DNA of 64,000 nucleotides from Rhodococcoides fascians A44A. GTDB lineage: Bacteria > Actinomycetota > Actinomycetes > Mycobacteriales > Mycobacteriaceae. The stretch lies in contig NZ_JMEX01000008.1 in the NCBI RefSeq assembly GCF_000760735.1, positions 2,829,535 to 2,893,534 on the forward strand. Reading direction: 5' to 3'. The notes under the pieces are model-generated. The model saw only the letters and a list, made by a program, of their open reading frames with translations, did not search any database and was not told where the DNA came from. Position numbers and translations under genes: made by a program. This document shows positions 41,738-50,478 of this stretch, in pieces (position 1 is the stretch's first letter; every line of letters starts with the position of its first letter).

Positions 41738-42468
41738 AGGCCGAGCTTGCCGAGAGTGGCCGGTCCTGCGATGCCGTCGACTAGGAGGCCGGCGCGCTGT
41801 TGGAACTCGCGCACCACGGCCTCGGTCGCCGGACCGTAGTCGCCGTCGACCACGAGCCGTGAGTAGCGCGGGTAGTCGCGGTTCAGGCGCTCCTGGAGCC
41901 GGCGCACTGCGTCACCGCGTGAGCCGCGCATCAGCAACGTGGAGCCGCCACCGACGCCGGGGTTGGGCACGACGACGGGGGCGGGCGTGGGCGCTGTGCC
42001 GCCGTACAGCCCGAACAGGCCGGCGCGCAGCTCGTGGGCGAAGTCGACGTAGGCCTGCACCGGCTTGCCCTTGGCGACCTGGTAATGCATCTCGTCCACC
42101 GGGTTGCCGCCCCAGCAGTCGCGTCCCCAGTCGATCAGGCCGCGGAACCCGGCTTGGAGTTGCTTCACCCGCTGAACGCGCTCCTGCGGCATCGTGTGCT
42201 TACGGAACGGGTACTTGTTCCAGTTCAGATCGATTGCTGTGCCTGACAGGTGATTCGAGTTCCACACGCTGTTCGTCGGGGTCCAGCCGCCCTCGTCGGA
42301 TGCACCGCCGGACAGCGGTTCGATATCGCGGTTGTACATCGCGGCGAAGCTGGCGAGCACGAACCCTGCATCGTGCGGGTGCAGCGGTAGGACGATGTTT
42401 GTCCCGGCGATGGCGCGGCGGGTCGGGTTGCCGATCTGCGCCCATCCGTTCTCGGTGGTGACAGTCAT
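41734..42468 (-). CDS. Endolysin: M15 D-Ala-D-Ala peptidase with peptidoglycan-binding domain
   Basis: The 244-codon protein has an M15/VanY-type peptidase domain: SNHLSGTAIDLNWNK supplies the His and Asp ligands and DEMHYQV the third His of the zinc site. A Pro-rich linker follows, then a C-terminal peptidoglycan-binding domain (RGDAVRRLQERLN and DGDYGPATEAVVREFQQ). It cleaves peptide stems, a different bond from that cut by the prophage 1 amidase. Confidence 0.88.
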   Translation of the reverse strand: MTVTTENGWAQIGNPTRRAIAGTNIVLPLHPHDAGFVLASFAAMYNRDIEPLSGGASDEGGWTPTNSVWNSNHLSGTAIDLNWNKYPFRKHTMPQERVQRVKQLQAGFRGLIDWGRDCWGGNPVDEMHYQVAKGKPVQAYVDFAHELRAGLFGLYGGTAPTPAPVVVPNPGVGGGSTLLMRGSRGDAVRRLQERLNRDYPRYSRLVVDGDYGPATEAVVREFQQRAGLLVDGIAGPATLGKLGL

Positions 42469-42907
42469 GACTTCCTTCTCCTGCTTCTCACTGCTCGTTT
42501 GTTGGCGACTGCGACGAACGCGTTGACCTCGCGCACCGTCAGCTCGTAGTAGACGGAGGGCGGCTGGCCGGTCAGCATGCAGAACTCGGCCAGCCGTTCG
42601 GCCTCGTGGTCGGCTAGTTCGCGGGCTTGTCTTTTGGGTCGCTGTCCTCGCTGTCGAGGCTGAGCGAGTCGGCTACCTGCTTGGTCGTGGTTTCCTCGAG
42701 GAACTTGTCGAAGCCGGACTTCTGGGCCGCGCCCCACTTGCGCACGTCGTCGGCCGGGAGCTTGCGCACGTACTCGACCGCGAACAGGGTCGCGTAGTAG
42801 TCCTTGCCGTCGTGGATCTGCGAGCCGGTGAGCGACTGCACGCGCTTCACCTGGAGCCCGGTCAGGTTGTCGATCGCGTCTGCGAGTCCGCTCTTCTTCT
42901 CGGTCAT
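42465..42907 (-). CDS. Tail assembly chaperone, long form by -1 frameshift
   Basis: A second frame (RQARELADHEAERLAEFC, ending VAVANKRAVRSRRRKS) extends from the short chaperone. Reading shifts by -1 at the canonical slippery heptamer C CCA AAA (42638-42632). The result matches the conserved G/GT system of siphoviruses. The product is basic at its end and should interact with the tape measure. Confidence 0.8.
42614..42907 (-). CDS. Tail assembly chaperone, short form
   Basis: ATG 42907 gives 97 codons (TEKKSGLADAIDNLTGLQVK...). It is acidic near its end (LDSEDSDPKDKPAN) and overlaps the connector gene by 4 bp. Termination gives the short form; about a fraction of ribosomes would shift at CCCAAAA. 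Confidence 0.75.
   Translation of the reverse strand: MTEKKSGLADAIDNLTGLQVKRVQSLTGSQIHDGKDYYATLFAVEYVRKLPADDVRKWGAAQKSGFDKFLEETTTKQVADSLSLDSEDSDPKDKPAN
42632..42638 (-). other. -1 slippery heptamer CCCAAAA
   Basis: In the zero frame the codons are CCA AAA preceded by C, which is a standard XXXYYYZ site. After slippage the frame joins the long chaperone ORF without a stop. Confidence 0.75.
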
Positions 42908-43305
42908 AGTCCTGCCTCGTCCTTTTTCTTGATCAGTTCGCGCCGCACGCGCTGCACGGCGAATGTCCTGTTGGCGTTGAGTGTTCGGTACAGCCACGGG
43001 TTCGGTGCTTGGCCGTCCCATCGGGTGCCGGCGTGGTTCATCGCCACGTAGATGCCGCCACCGTGGCTCTTGCGCGCCGCGCCGCCGGCGCTCAGGTGCG
43101 ACCTCAGGTTCGACGCCTTGCCCTTGAGCGAGGCGCGGGTCTTGCCGCTGTACCTCGGGGCTTGGAACCGGCCGGTCACCAGTGCACGACTGGTGATCTG
43201 CTGGAATGCCGGCTTGAGTTGACGGGAGGTCTTTGCGAACGTGGTGAGCTTCGCGACTATCTCGTCCCTGCCGTCGAGCTTGACGTCGATCCTGAGGCCG
43301 GCCAT
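42904..43305 (-). CDS. Neck protein, HK97 gp10-like
   Basis: The 133-codon protein opens with AGLRIDVKLDGRDEIVAKLTTF and has a FQAPRYSGKTRASLKGKASN and GGIYVAMNHAGTRWDGQ segment, as in gp10-like minor capsid and neck proteins. It lies between the tail chaperone and major tail genes. It is basic overall and ends in KKKDEAGL. Confidence 0.7.
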   Translation of the reverse strand: MAGLRIDVKLDGRDEIVAKLTTFAKTSRQLKPAFQQITSRALVTGRFQAPRYSGKTRASLKGKASNLRSHLSAGGAARKSHGGGIYVAMNHAGTRWDGQAPNPWLYRTLNANRTFAVQRVRRELIKKKDEAGL

Positions 43306-43308
43306 CGA

Positions 43309-43719
43309 CTACGCCGTGATCCGCTCGGGCACGCCCTCGATTTCCCACTCGATTTCGGTCTCGTGCGCCTCGGCCGCCTCGCCGCCGACACCGGGCTTGC
43401 GAGTGATCTTGACGTCACCACCAAAGTGCGGCTGCGCCTCGGTAGCGACCGCGTTGCCGTAGGGCTTGATGAGGAACGGCACCACCTGGCCGGAGTTCAG
43501 CCATGCCATCGTCCACAGGCTGTCGGCGGCATAGTCGTCGTACATGGTGCCGCGCAGGAACCACTGCGACGTGTCGCCGGTCGAGGCGTTCGCGAAGGTG
43601 ATGAAGTCGCCGTCCTCGCCGTCGTCCGGCTCTGCGCGGACCTGGTGCAGGTAGCTGTTGTACTCCTCACCGTCGATGGTGATCTTGAGGTTCTCACCTT
43701 TGGTTCCTTTGAATGGCAT
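43309..43719 (-). CDS. Major tail protein
   Basis: The 136-codon protein (KGENLKITIDGEEYNSYLHQV..., TGDTSQWFLRGTMYDDYAAD) matches the small tail-tube type in compact actinophages, and its C-terminus ends IEWEIEGVPERITA. It lies between the terminator and connector genes. A nine-base gap precedes the next gene. Confidence 0.75.
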   Translation of the reverse strand: MPFKGTKGENLKITIDGEEYNSYLHQVRAEPDDGEDGDFITFANASTGDTSQWFLRGTMYDDYAADSLWTMAWLNSGQVVPFLIKPYGNAVATEAQPHFGGDVKITRKPGVGGEAAEAHETEIEWEIEGVPERITA

Positions 43720-43721
43720 TG

Positions 43722-44108
43722 CTACACATCCTCTTTCAGATTGATTGCTGCGGACACCACGACCTGTGCGCCGATGGTGAGTTTTTCGTCCTCGGTGCCG
43801 ATGAGCGGGTACTGGACCTCATCGACCGTCATGTTGATGTTGCGGAGCGCGAGGACAGCGCCGCCGATCATGGTCTCCAGATGGGACCGGACAACCTCGC
43901 CGGTGCCTCGGGCCGCGATGAGCTGCACGACGTAGTGCACGACGAACGGCTCATCGAAGGTGGTCTCGCCGTCCGTGTCGAGGAACGGCTCGGCCGGCAC
44001 GAGGATGGCGACCGGGCCGACGACTTGCTTGTTCTCCCATCCCTGGACGCGGATGCCGGCACCTTCCAGTGCGGTGACGACCTCCGCGCCTGCCTGCGTG
44101 ATGTTCAT
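43722..44108 (-). CDS. Tail terminator-like protein
   Basis: The 128-residue protein (NITQAGAEVVTALEGAGIRV, VHYVVQLIAARGTGEVV, LALRNINMTVDEVQYPLI) has the alpha/beta profile of tail terminators and is next to the major tail gene. Assignment is from position and pattern. Confidence 0.65.
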   Translation of the reverse strand: MNITQAGAEVVTALEGAGIRVQGWENKQVVGPVAILVPAEPFLDTDGETTFDEPFVVHYVVQLIAARGTGEVVRSHLETMIGGAVLALRNINMTVDEVQYPLIGTEDEKLTIGAQVVVSAAINLKEDV

Positions 44109-44440
44109 ATGAAACTCACGTACCGGCGCGCCTGCCGCATGATGACGTGCAGCGGGTCGCGGGACGAGCGGGTCTGGCGCGAGTTCCCGAACGGGTCGGT
44201 GCTGGTGCTCGGACCCGACGTCACGTCGAACAGCTCAGCGCCGACGAGGAGGTACCACCGCCTGCGTGTCGCCGGCGGAATCTCGCGCCACGGGTTCCGA
44301 CAGAAGTCGTCCACCAGCTCGACAGCACTGTCCAGGTCGAGCTGCAGATTCTCGTCGTCGCTCTCGGTAGCGCCGACGAACTTGCGGAACTGCTCGACGG
44401 TCGGAACCGTCGAGCCAGCCGCGTCGTCGGGTGCGGTCAT
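44105..44440 (-). CDS. Head-tail adaptor protein
   Basis: The 111-codon protein is helical (TVEQFRKFVGATESDDENLQL, SAVELVDDFCRNPWREIPP) and ends RQARRYVSFI, as in gp6-like adaptors. It follows the capsid gene with a TGATG overlap. Confidence 0.7.
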   Translation of the reverse strand: MTAPDDAAGSTVPTVEQFRKFVGATESDDENLQLDLDSAVELVDDFCRNPWREIPPATRRRWYLLVGAELFDVTSGPSTSTDPFGNSRQTRSSRDPLHVIMRQARRYVSFI

Positions 44441-46317
44441 CAGACAGTCCAGGTGACCTTGGTGATGCCCTTGGGCTGCTCACTGTAGATGCCCTGGTAG
44501 CCGTACAGCGAGAAGTCCTTGGTCAGGTTGACGATGTTCTCGTCCTGGAGGCGGAACGGTGCACCGGAGGATTCCATCGACGTGATGCCCTCGCGGCTGG
44601 CGACGTAGAAGCTGTTCGCCGGCAGACGCGGCACGACGACGAACGGCAGCCGGGAGATGCTGCCGCCGAGCTCGACGGAGCTGAGGTCCATGGTGCCCCA
44701 GGTGTTCTGCCCGTCGCCGGACACGTCGAAGATCGGCCGGCCGGTCGAGTCCTCGATCAGGGCAATGCCCTTGAACACGTCACGCGACATGACGATGAAG
44801 TCGGGCAGCAGTCCCTTGGACTCGTCCTCGATCATGGCCTTTGCGTCGATGACGACCGAGATCCACTCGGGTGCACTGTCGGGCTTCGGGCCGGCCAGTG
44901 CGATGAGGTTGGCGCGCTTGGACACGTCACCGGCCGTGGTGGGCAGGGCGAGCAGGTGCCCGCGGACGTACAGTTCGAACGCCTCGGCGTACTGAATGTC
45001 CATGTAGCGCATGGTCGCGTCGAGGAAGCGGACGGAGTTTCGCTCGATCTGCTGGCGCGACAGGCTGGTGTAGCCACCGACCGTGCGGATGCTGCCGCCG
45101 GCGGTGCCGACCTTCAGCTGCATGAACGCGAGGTCGTCGCCTTCCGCAGCCTGGACCTCGACAGTGCCGGTCTCCGACTCGATCACTGGGTACTCGAACG
45201 TCGAGCCCTCGGAGGGGAGCGGTTCGCGGGAGAACAGGGTCGTCAGCGGCCGGCGGCGGTTGACCAGGCGCAGTTGCTTGTCGAGCCACACCGGGCGGTC
45301 GAGGCCGTTCTCTGCGAGGGTCTGACCCTCGTAGGCGCGGGTCTCGGCGCGGTCCATGCCGATGTCCTGGAGCGCTTCGCGAATCTCCTCCACCGCGTCG
45401 GCGTCACCGCGCAGCATCGCCTTGAGCAGTTCGCCACCGGAGCGGGTCTTCCACTCGCGCCGGCCCTGCTGCTGCGCGCCGCCGGCTTCGAGTACTCCGA
45501 TCCGGCGGACCATCTCGGCGTTGTCGGTGCGGAGCTGCGCAACTTCGGGGTGGCCCTCGATCAGCGCGCGGATTTCCTCTTCGGTCATTTCTGTTTCCTG
45601 TTCTGTTGCAGCGCTTCTCACGCTTTCGATGACCGCGCCCTTGTAGACGGGGTTTTCGCAGATCGACACCTCGACCAGTGCGACCTTGGTTCGGACGACC
45701 ACGCCGTCGCGGACCTCGTGCTCGGTGGGCCGGAAGCCGACCGAGAAGAACTTCAGAACGCCGTCACGAGCGAGTTCGAGAACTTCGTCGCCGCGAGCGG
45801 TGTTCGCGATCCGGCACTCCACGAGCTGGCCGGGATCGGTGGAGCGACTGGACACCAGCGCGCCGATCGGAAGATCGCCGCGTTTGATACCGCCGTGGTT
45901 GACGTGGACGGACACCAGCTCACCGTCCGCGATCGAGCCGCGAGCGAACTGCTCGAGGTACTCGCCGGCGGACGTGCGGACTGTGGCCGGCGTATCCCAC
46001 GGCACCGCGATACCGGTGATCATGCGCGTCTGCTCGTCCACGCCGACGATCGGCGCGGTACGCACTTCCACCTCGGTGTCGACGGCAGCGGTACGCGTCT
46101 CGATCGACCGGGCGTCGATCACGGCCTGACGGACGAAGCAGTCCTTCGCCTCCAGCAGTTTGCGGAGGCCGGTCGTCAACTCCGCCCCCGAACCGACTGT
46201 GTTGGCCATCTGGTAGGCCAGCACGGACAGTGGCGCGGATACAGCCTGGAGATGTGCAGGTAGGTGTGCGTGCTCGAACAGATCGAGCAGATGCTGAGTG
46301 GAGGGGTGGTAGCTCAT
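44440..46317 (-). CDS. Prohead protease-major capsid fusion protein
   Basis: ATG 46317 (ATGA overlap with the portal stop) gives 625 codons. Residues about 75-215 are a U35-type protease (TGIAVPWDTPATVRTSAGEYLE, His in VHVNHGG, Ser in LKFFSVGFRP, VSICENPVYKGAVI). A helical linker (residues about 225-300) follows, then an HK97-type capsid domain (QQIERNSVRFLDATMRYMDIQY, PRLPANSFYVASREGI). One polypeptide carries both functions, so self-cleavage would mature the head. Start choice is supported by the overlap; the longer upstream frame is antisense shadow to the portal. Confidence 0.88.
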   Translation of the reverse strand: MSYHPSTQHLLDLFEHAHLPAHLQAVSAPLSVLAYQMANTVGSGAELTTGLRKLLEAKDCFVRQAVIDARSIETRTAAVDTEVEVRTAPIVGVDEQTRMITGIAVPWDTPATVRTSAGEYLEQFARGSIADGELVSVHVNHGGIKRGDLPIGALVSSRSTDPGQLVECRIANTARGDEVLELARDGVLKFFSVGFRPTEHEVRDGVVVRTKVALVEVSICENPVYKGAVIESVRSAATEQETEMTEEEIRALIEGHPEVAQLRTDNAEMVRRIGVLEAGGAQQQGRREWKTRSGGELLKAMLRGDADAVEEIREALQDIGMDRAETRAYEGQTLAENGLDRPVWLDKQLRLVNRRRPLTTLFSREPLPSEGSTFEYPVIESETGTVEVQAAEGDDLAFMQLKVGTAGGSIRTVGGYTSLSRQQIERNSVRFLDATMRYMDIQYAEAFELYVRGHLLALPTTAGDVSKRANLIALAGPKPDSAPEWISVVIDAKAMIEDESKGLLPDFIVMSRDVFKGIALIEDSTGRPIFDVSGDGQNTWGTMDLSSVELGGSISRLPFVVVPRLPANSFYVASREGITSMESSGAPFRLQDENIVNLTKDFSLYGYQGIYSEQPKGITKVTWTV

Positions 46318-47525
46318 GCTTCGATTTCCTTCGGTTGATCGAGGCGCTCGGATGCGACCTGTTTCGGGGCCGGCTTCTCGTCGCCACCGGGCAACGGCTT
46401 GAGTCCGTCGCGGGCGCGTAGCTCGTTGACGGTCCGGGTGCCGTTGTTGATGTTCGCGGTGTCGACCTCGGCGCGGGTCTTGCTGTCCATGCGCAGCAGG
46501 CCGGTCTCGTCCAGCTCGACCTTGAGTCCGCTGCCGATCGAGTCGGACAGGCCGCGCTCGAATGCGTTCATGTACTTCGCCAGCGTGGCGACGAGGTACT
46601 GGAGCGTCGACTGTTCGAGGTTCTGATATGTCCGACTCTCGGTGCCGCCGGGAACGAGGAGGTCGAACGCCGGCGTGCCGCAGATGCGGACAATCTTCCG
46701 GTCGATGGCATCCTGCACTTCGATCATTTGTGCGTCGGCTGGTTTGAGTTGCAGCGCTTCGTATTTCAGTCCAGACGACAGGATGACGTTTTGTCCGCGG
46801 TGCGAGCGGAGGAAGTCGTTCCACCGTTCCTGTAGCTCGTCCTGGTCCTCGGAGTTCAGGTGCATGTCGGTGTTGAGGGTGCCGGACGGGATACCGGAGT
46901 CGAACCACTCGCGCTGAAACTCTGCGAGCGTGAGCGCGGCGCGCAGCTCGGTCTGCGCCAGTTGGCGGGGTCCGATGCCGCGAGGCTCGCCGGTGATCGC
47001 GGTGTGCTTTTTGTGGATCACGCGGGCGTTCGGAATGAAGCGGCCGTTGTGGCCGTAGCGCGGCCGGCCCCAGGTGCCATCGGGCAGGCGATCGCGGACG
47101 ACGGTCATCTCTTCCGGCGAGGTCGGAATGAGGTTGACCGTTTGCGGATCACCGACGCGGAGCCAGAAGAACTCGCCGTGCAGGAACAGATCGTTGACCG
47201 ACGACTGCACGAATTCTTCGTAGTCCATGTCGAGGTTTGGCTTGTTGACGATCACCGGGTAGTTGCGCTCGGTGGGATCGAGGAGGGCCTTGGTGATGTC
47301 GCGGACCGTGGGCGGCATGGAGGACATCATCGTGTTGGTTTGGTCCATCGACCGCGAGAACGCCGACACCTTCAGCGCTTCTCGCCATGTGACGTATGCG
47401 ACGGAATCCGTTCGGGGAGGAGGCATTACGCCGGGTAGCGGTGAATCGCCGCCGGCGGAATCGACCGATCCGGAGCGTGTCTCCACGTCCCGTCCGAATC
47501 CGAAGTACCTGCTGATTGCGTTCAT
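46314..47525 (-). CDS. Portal protein
   Basis: The 403-codon protein has the portal features SAFSRSMDQTNTMMSSMPP near the start, GEFFWLRVGDPQTVNLIPTSPEEM, and a VHKKHTAITGEPRGIGP-like stretch, with GTRTVNELRARDGLKPLPGGDE near the C-terminus, the typical portal ending. It lies between terminase and capsid fusion as expected. Confidence 0.88.
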   Translation of the reverse strand: MNAISRYFGFGRDVETRSGSVDSAGGDSPLPGVMPPPRTDSVAYVTWREALKVSAFSRSMDQTNTMMSSMPPTVRDITKALLDPTERNYPVIVNKPNLDMDYEEFVQSSVNDLFLHGEFFWLRVGDPQTVNLIPTSPEEMTVVRDRLPDGTWGRPRYGHNGRFIPNARVIHKKHTAITGEPRGIGPRQLAQTELRAALTLAEFQREWFDSGIPSGTLNTDMHLNSEDQDELQERWNDFLRSHRGQNVILSSGLKYEALQLKPADAQMIEVQDAIDRKIVRICGTPAFDLLVPGGTESRTYQNLEQSTLQYLVATLAKYMNAFERGLSDSIGSGLKVELDETGLLRMDSKTRAEVDTANINNGTRTVNELRARDGLKPLPGGDEKPAPKQVASERLDQPKEIEA

Positions 47526-47572
47526 TGGTGGGAGACGCTAATCCCATCGGTGTGATTCTCCTGTAGAACTTT

Positions 47573-49108
47573 TCAGAATCGCCTGATGGGAAGGGTGAAC
47601 GGTTGTTGCTGTTCGGCCATGAACACGCCCATCACGGTCGCGTAGATCGCGTCGATATCGCCCAGCGATTTGTCCAACGAAATGACGACACCGTTGCCGG
47701 CGTTCACCGCGACAGTCTTGGTGAGTTGATCTTGGAGACCCTTCTGACCGGCATGCCGAGCGCGGCCATCTTTGAACATCGAGTGAGCCGTCACCGTCGC
47801 GTTCGCGATGTTCGCCCGCGTCAGATACTCCGCCTTGTAGTGTTTCGCATCGAGCGCCAGGACAGTCGGTTTCATCGTCTCGGCGTCCGTGACGAACTTC
47901 TCTACTCGAACTTTCTTGGCAAGTGCCACAAGCTTTTTCAACAGCAGATCATCGTTACCGAACGTGATTGTGGCGATGAGCTGCGTGTACACCACGTCGT
48001 TGTACTTGGTCGATGCGACGATCGACACGTAATCCCACGACCGCCTGGACCGGGCGAACGAGATGATCAGCGGTTGACTGCGCGCGGCCTTGGGCATCGG
48101 ACCGAACGCGGCGTTGAGCCACGACGGCATTGCCATCCAGATGTTCTCCACGGACACGAACTCGTTGCGCCGGTAGCGCCGGTACTCCGATTCGAGCATG
48201 TTCCGGCCGGTACGCAACTCGTCTTCGAGCCGGAGACGGCCCGATGCGATCGCGGGGTTGGCCTGGATCAGCGCCTCGGGTGCGTACAGTTCGAGCGCCG
48301 GATCGGCCTCCCACAGGAAGAATCCGAATCGCGGGTCGTGGCCCTCTTCCTTCGCAGCAGCGGAGCGGCCGATTCGGTAGAGCAGCTTGAGCAGCTCGGA
48401 ATTGTCGTCGCCGGCGGTGGTGAACCCTGCCACCAGGGCCTTGACCTGCGCCGATGCGCCGAGTACGAGGGCGAACCACGCCGCAGCTTTGAGCAGGTGC
48501 AGCTCATCGAGCAGCATCAGGCAGCCGGAGAAACCCTGGAGGCCGTCGCCGTCGCCGGCCGCTTTCACGACGTACGAGGCCGGCTTCTTGAGGTTCTTCG
48601 ACTTGATGCCGTTCCGGTCCGTGGTCTTGAACCGTTTGGTCAGCAGCGGAACGTTGTCGACGCAGTAGCGCACCTTGGCGTAGAGGTTCTTCGCCTGCTC
48701 GACGTACGCCGCGATGGAGATGACCTCGGGCGCTCGGGGCACCATGAGCACCAGGCCGTAGAGCGCCATGACAGCACCGAGCACGGTCTTGCCGTTCTGC
48801 CGGCCCATGCTCACGACGACTTGCTTGTACACGAGCTGGCCGGCGAGGGACTGGTCGTGATAGTCCTCGGGGTACTTCTGTAGAATCTCGCGGATCAGCC
48901 ACTTCTGCCACGTGTCCAGACGCAGCTCGTCGCCGGCCGCAAACCTGAACACCTTCTCCGACAGACGTATGAGCTTGTCGCCCTCGGAGTAGTCCGGGTT
49001 CTCGATCGGCTGCGTGTAGACGCGAGGAAGCCAGGGCGGCACCTCGTCCACCCAGTCCTCGCGGTACTCTTCCGGCAGCGTGATCTTCCGATCGGACAGT
49101 CCGATCAT
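47573..49108 (-). CDS. Terminase large subunit
   Basis: The 511-codon ATPase/nuclease has Walker A VSMGRQNGKTVLGAV, VISIAAYVEQAKNLYAKVR, Walker B LMLLDELHLLKAAAWF and nuclease-domain acidic residues in later parts (SFARSRRSWDYVSIV, TDAETMKPTVLALDAKHYK). It is distinct from the prophage 1 terminase. It packages DNA with the small subunit encoded directly upstream. Confidence 0.9.
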   Translation of the reverse strand: MIGLSDRKITLPEEYREDWVDEVPPWLPRVYTQPIENPDYSEGDKLIRLSEKVFRFAAGDELRLDTWQKWLIREILQKYPEDYHDQSLAGQLVYKQVVVSMGRQNGKTVLGAVMALYGLVLMVPRAPEVISIAAYVEQAKNLYAKVRYCVDNVPLLTKRFKTTDRNGIKSKNLKKPASYVVKAAGDGDGLQGFSGCLMLLDELHLLKAAAWFALVLGASAQVKALVAGFTTAGDDNSELLKLLYRIGRSAAAKEEGHDPRFGFFLWEADPALELYAPEALIQANPAIASGRLRLEDELRTGRNMLESEYRRYRRNEFVSVENIWMAMPSWLNAAFGPMPKAARSQPLIISFARSRRSWDYVSIVASTKYNDVVYTQLIATITFGNDDLLLKKLVALAKKVRVEKFVTDAETMKPTVLALDAKHYKAEYLTRANIANATVTAHSMFKDGRARHAGQKGLQDQLTKTVAVNAGNGVVISLDKSLGDIDAIYATVMGVFMAEQQQPFTLPIRRF

Positions 49109-49374
49109 CAGATGTTCGCTATGGTCTTGTCGAAGTCATCCTCGTCGTCGCCCTCGTCCTCGGGCTTGCACTTGCGCAGCTCGGAGAACAGCATCCGAAA
49201 TTCCATCGTCAGGCCGGCGGGCAGAGCCTGCTTCGCCGCCACCTTCAGGTCCAGGAGCCGAGCAATGTGGAACAACGACGCCAGATACGGGGCCTCGGAG
49301 TCACCCACCCACAGGTTCGCAGCCAGGAACGTCGCGATCGAGTTCTCGTACGATTCGTTCACCACAAAGCCCAC
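49108..49374 (-). CDS. Terminase small subunit candidate
   Basis: The 88-residue protein (GFVVNESYENSIATFLAANLWVG, LASLFHIARLLDLKVAAKQ) is helical and ends with an acidic tail (KPEDEGDDEDDFDK). Position immediately before the large subunit and next to the iteron region suits a small terminase, although no HTH is obvious. Confidence 0.6.
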   Translation of the reverse strand: MGFVVNESYENSIATFLAANLWVGDSEAPYLASLFHIARLLDLKVAAKQALPAGLTMEFRMLFSELRKCKPEDEGDDEDDFDKTIANI

Positions 49375-49391
49375 GACGACCTCCGCTCATC

Positions 49392-49638
49392 CATGCATGA
49401 AACATGCAGACCATTCATCCGCCATGCATGAACCCATGCATGAATATGCAACGCCCATTCATCCCACGGTATGGAACTGGACCTCTGAACCATTGGGGGG
49501 TGTAAATCCGAGGAGCCCCTTGGTGTCATTGCCCCCCTTGGCAAAAAGCGAAGGCCGGCCAGTACCGCCATCCATGCACGTGCATGCATGACGATGCGCC
49601 CATACCATGCATGATCGTGAATGAACATGCATGCATGA
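49392..49638. repeat. CATGCATGA iteron array beside terminase
   Basis: Six copies of the 9-mer CATGCATGA, all on the plus strand, start at 49392, 49423, 49435, 49583, 49606 and 49630, in two groups of three separated by about 140 bp. Other ATGCA fragments lie between them. The 283-bp region between the small terminase and HNH genes has no coding signal. Position fits a cos or pac site bound by the small terminase. Confidence 0.7.
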
Positions 49639-49657
49639 TATACACACGATCGCATGC

Positions 49658-49924
49658 TCATGCGTTGGCTCCGAAGAAGTCCGGATCGAACCACGTATGC
49701 CTGCTGTCCGTCTCCAACTTCGCGCCCTTGCGCCTGTTGCACGGTAGGCACAGCAGCATGAGGTTGTCCTCCTCATGCACCTTCACCATGTGCCACGGCA
49801 CGATGTGGTCTATCTCGCAGCGGTCATCGCTACCGCACTTCTGACACACGTAGCCAGCACGAGACCGGACACGTGCAGCCATGTCCGGTGGGATGGGTGG
49901 GCGACGGTCACTGCTGTCTGCCAT
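49658..49924 (-). CDS. HNH endonuclease
   Basis: The 88-residue protein has the HNH core CQKCGSDDRCEIDHIVPWHM, then NLMLLCLPCNRRKG with a zinc site of two CxxC pairs. HNH proteins beside terminase assist cos cleavage. It is next to the iteron array, which supports a packaging role. Confidence 0.85.
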   Translation of the reverse strand: MADSSDRRPPIPPDMAARVRSRAGYVCQKCGSDDRCEIDHIVPWHMVKVHEEDNLMLLCLPCNRRKGAKLETDSRHTWFDPDFFGANA

Positions 49925-50168
49925 AGCGGGCCACCTCTATCAATAGTTCACGAGCACGGGTCAGGTTGCGGTCGTTATGTTCCGGGGGAATCGGCACACC
50001 GGCGTACACCATGCCGAGAGCGTGCTGTTTGAGGGCGAGCTGCGCACACCAGGACAACAGCGGGCAGCCAGCACACAACTGCTCAGCTGCCTGACGCTTC
50101 GTACGCCACTGTCCACCAGGCACATTCGCATACTCGTACTCGTCAGCACGCCCTCGGCAACGGCTCAC
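49908..50168 (-). CDS. WhiB-like iron-sulfur protein
   Basis: GTG 50168 (GTGA overlap) gives 86 codons. Cysteines appear as SRC, then the LCAGCPLLSWCAQLA cluster (CxxCx5C), followed by GMVYAGVPIPPEHN, the WhiB layout. A role in sigma-factor interaction is inferred from the family. Confidence 0.75.
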   Translation of the reverse strand: MSRCRGRADEYEYANVPGGQWRTKRQAAEQLCAGCPLLSWCAQLALKQHALGMVYAGVPIPPEHNDRNLTRARELLIEVARYGRQQ

Positions 50169-50284
50169 TGTTCGCGCTCTCCACACACGCAGTGATGCGG
50201 GCCGGCGTGACCTCGTTCGAGCGTGCACACGTGGTCGATGTCGCCAGGGTCGGGCCACTCCGCACCGCACTCGGTGAAGCTCAT
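50165..50284 (-). CDS. Very small zinc-ribbon-like protein (39 codons)
   Basis: ATG 50284 overlaps the upstream stop and TGA overlaps the next GTG. Four cysteines and three histidines (TECGAEWPD, HVCTLERGHAGPHHCVCG) suggest a compact metal site, of a kind widespread in actinophage early regions. Confidence 0.6.
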   Translation of the reverse strand: MSFTECGAEWPDPGDIDHVCTLERGHAGPHHCVCGEREQ

Positions 50285-50478
50285 GGTTCGGTCACCTGCT
50301 CGTCGGTGGCCGGCGGCACGTACTCGGGAATCTCGGTCGGCTCGATGTAGCCCACCTCGCCCAGCTCGTTACCGGCCGCGTCCTCGAACCGCACACGGAT
50401 CATGGACGACGCAGGATCGAACCACGCCGACACGAACCGATCCGACCGACCCAGAACGGGAACCAACTCGCCGGCCAT
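50281..50478 (-). CDS. Small hypothetical protein
   Basis: ATG 50478 gives 65 codons with a beta-type composition (GELVPVLGRSDRFVSAWF, IRVRFEDAAGNELGEVGYI). No family is recognised. It is coupled by 4-bp and TGATG overlaps. Confidence 0.5.
   Translation of the reverse strand: MAGELVPVLGRSDRFVSAWFDPASSMIRVRFEDAAGNELGEVGYIEPTEIPEYVPPATDEQVTEP

Noticed and set aside
49392..49638. CRISPR array
   Set aside because: The repeats are only 9 bp, with irregular spacing and no cas genes.
49359..49776. ORFs crossing the iteron array
   Set aside because: They have low-complexity His/Met/Ala repeats caused by the CATGCATGA array, no ribosome site, and they overlap the HNH and small-terminase genes.
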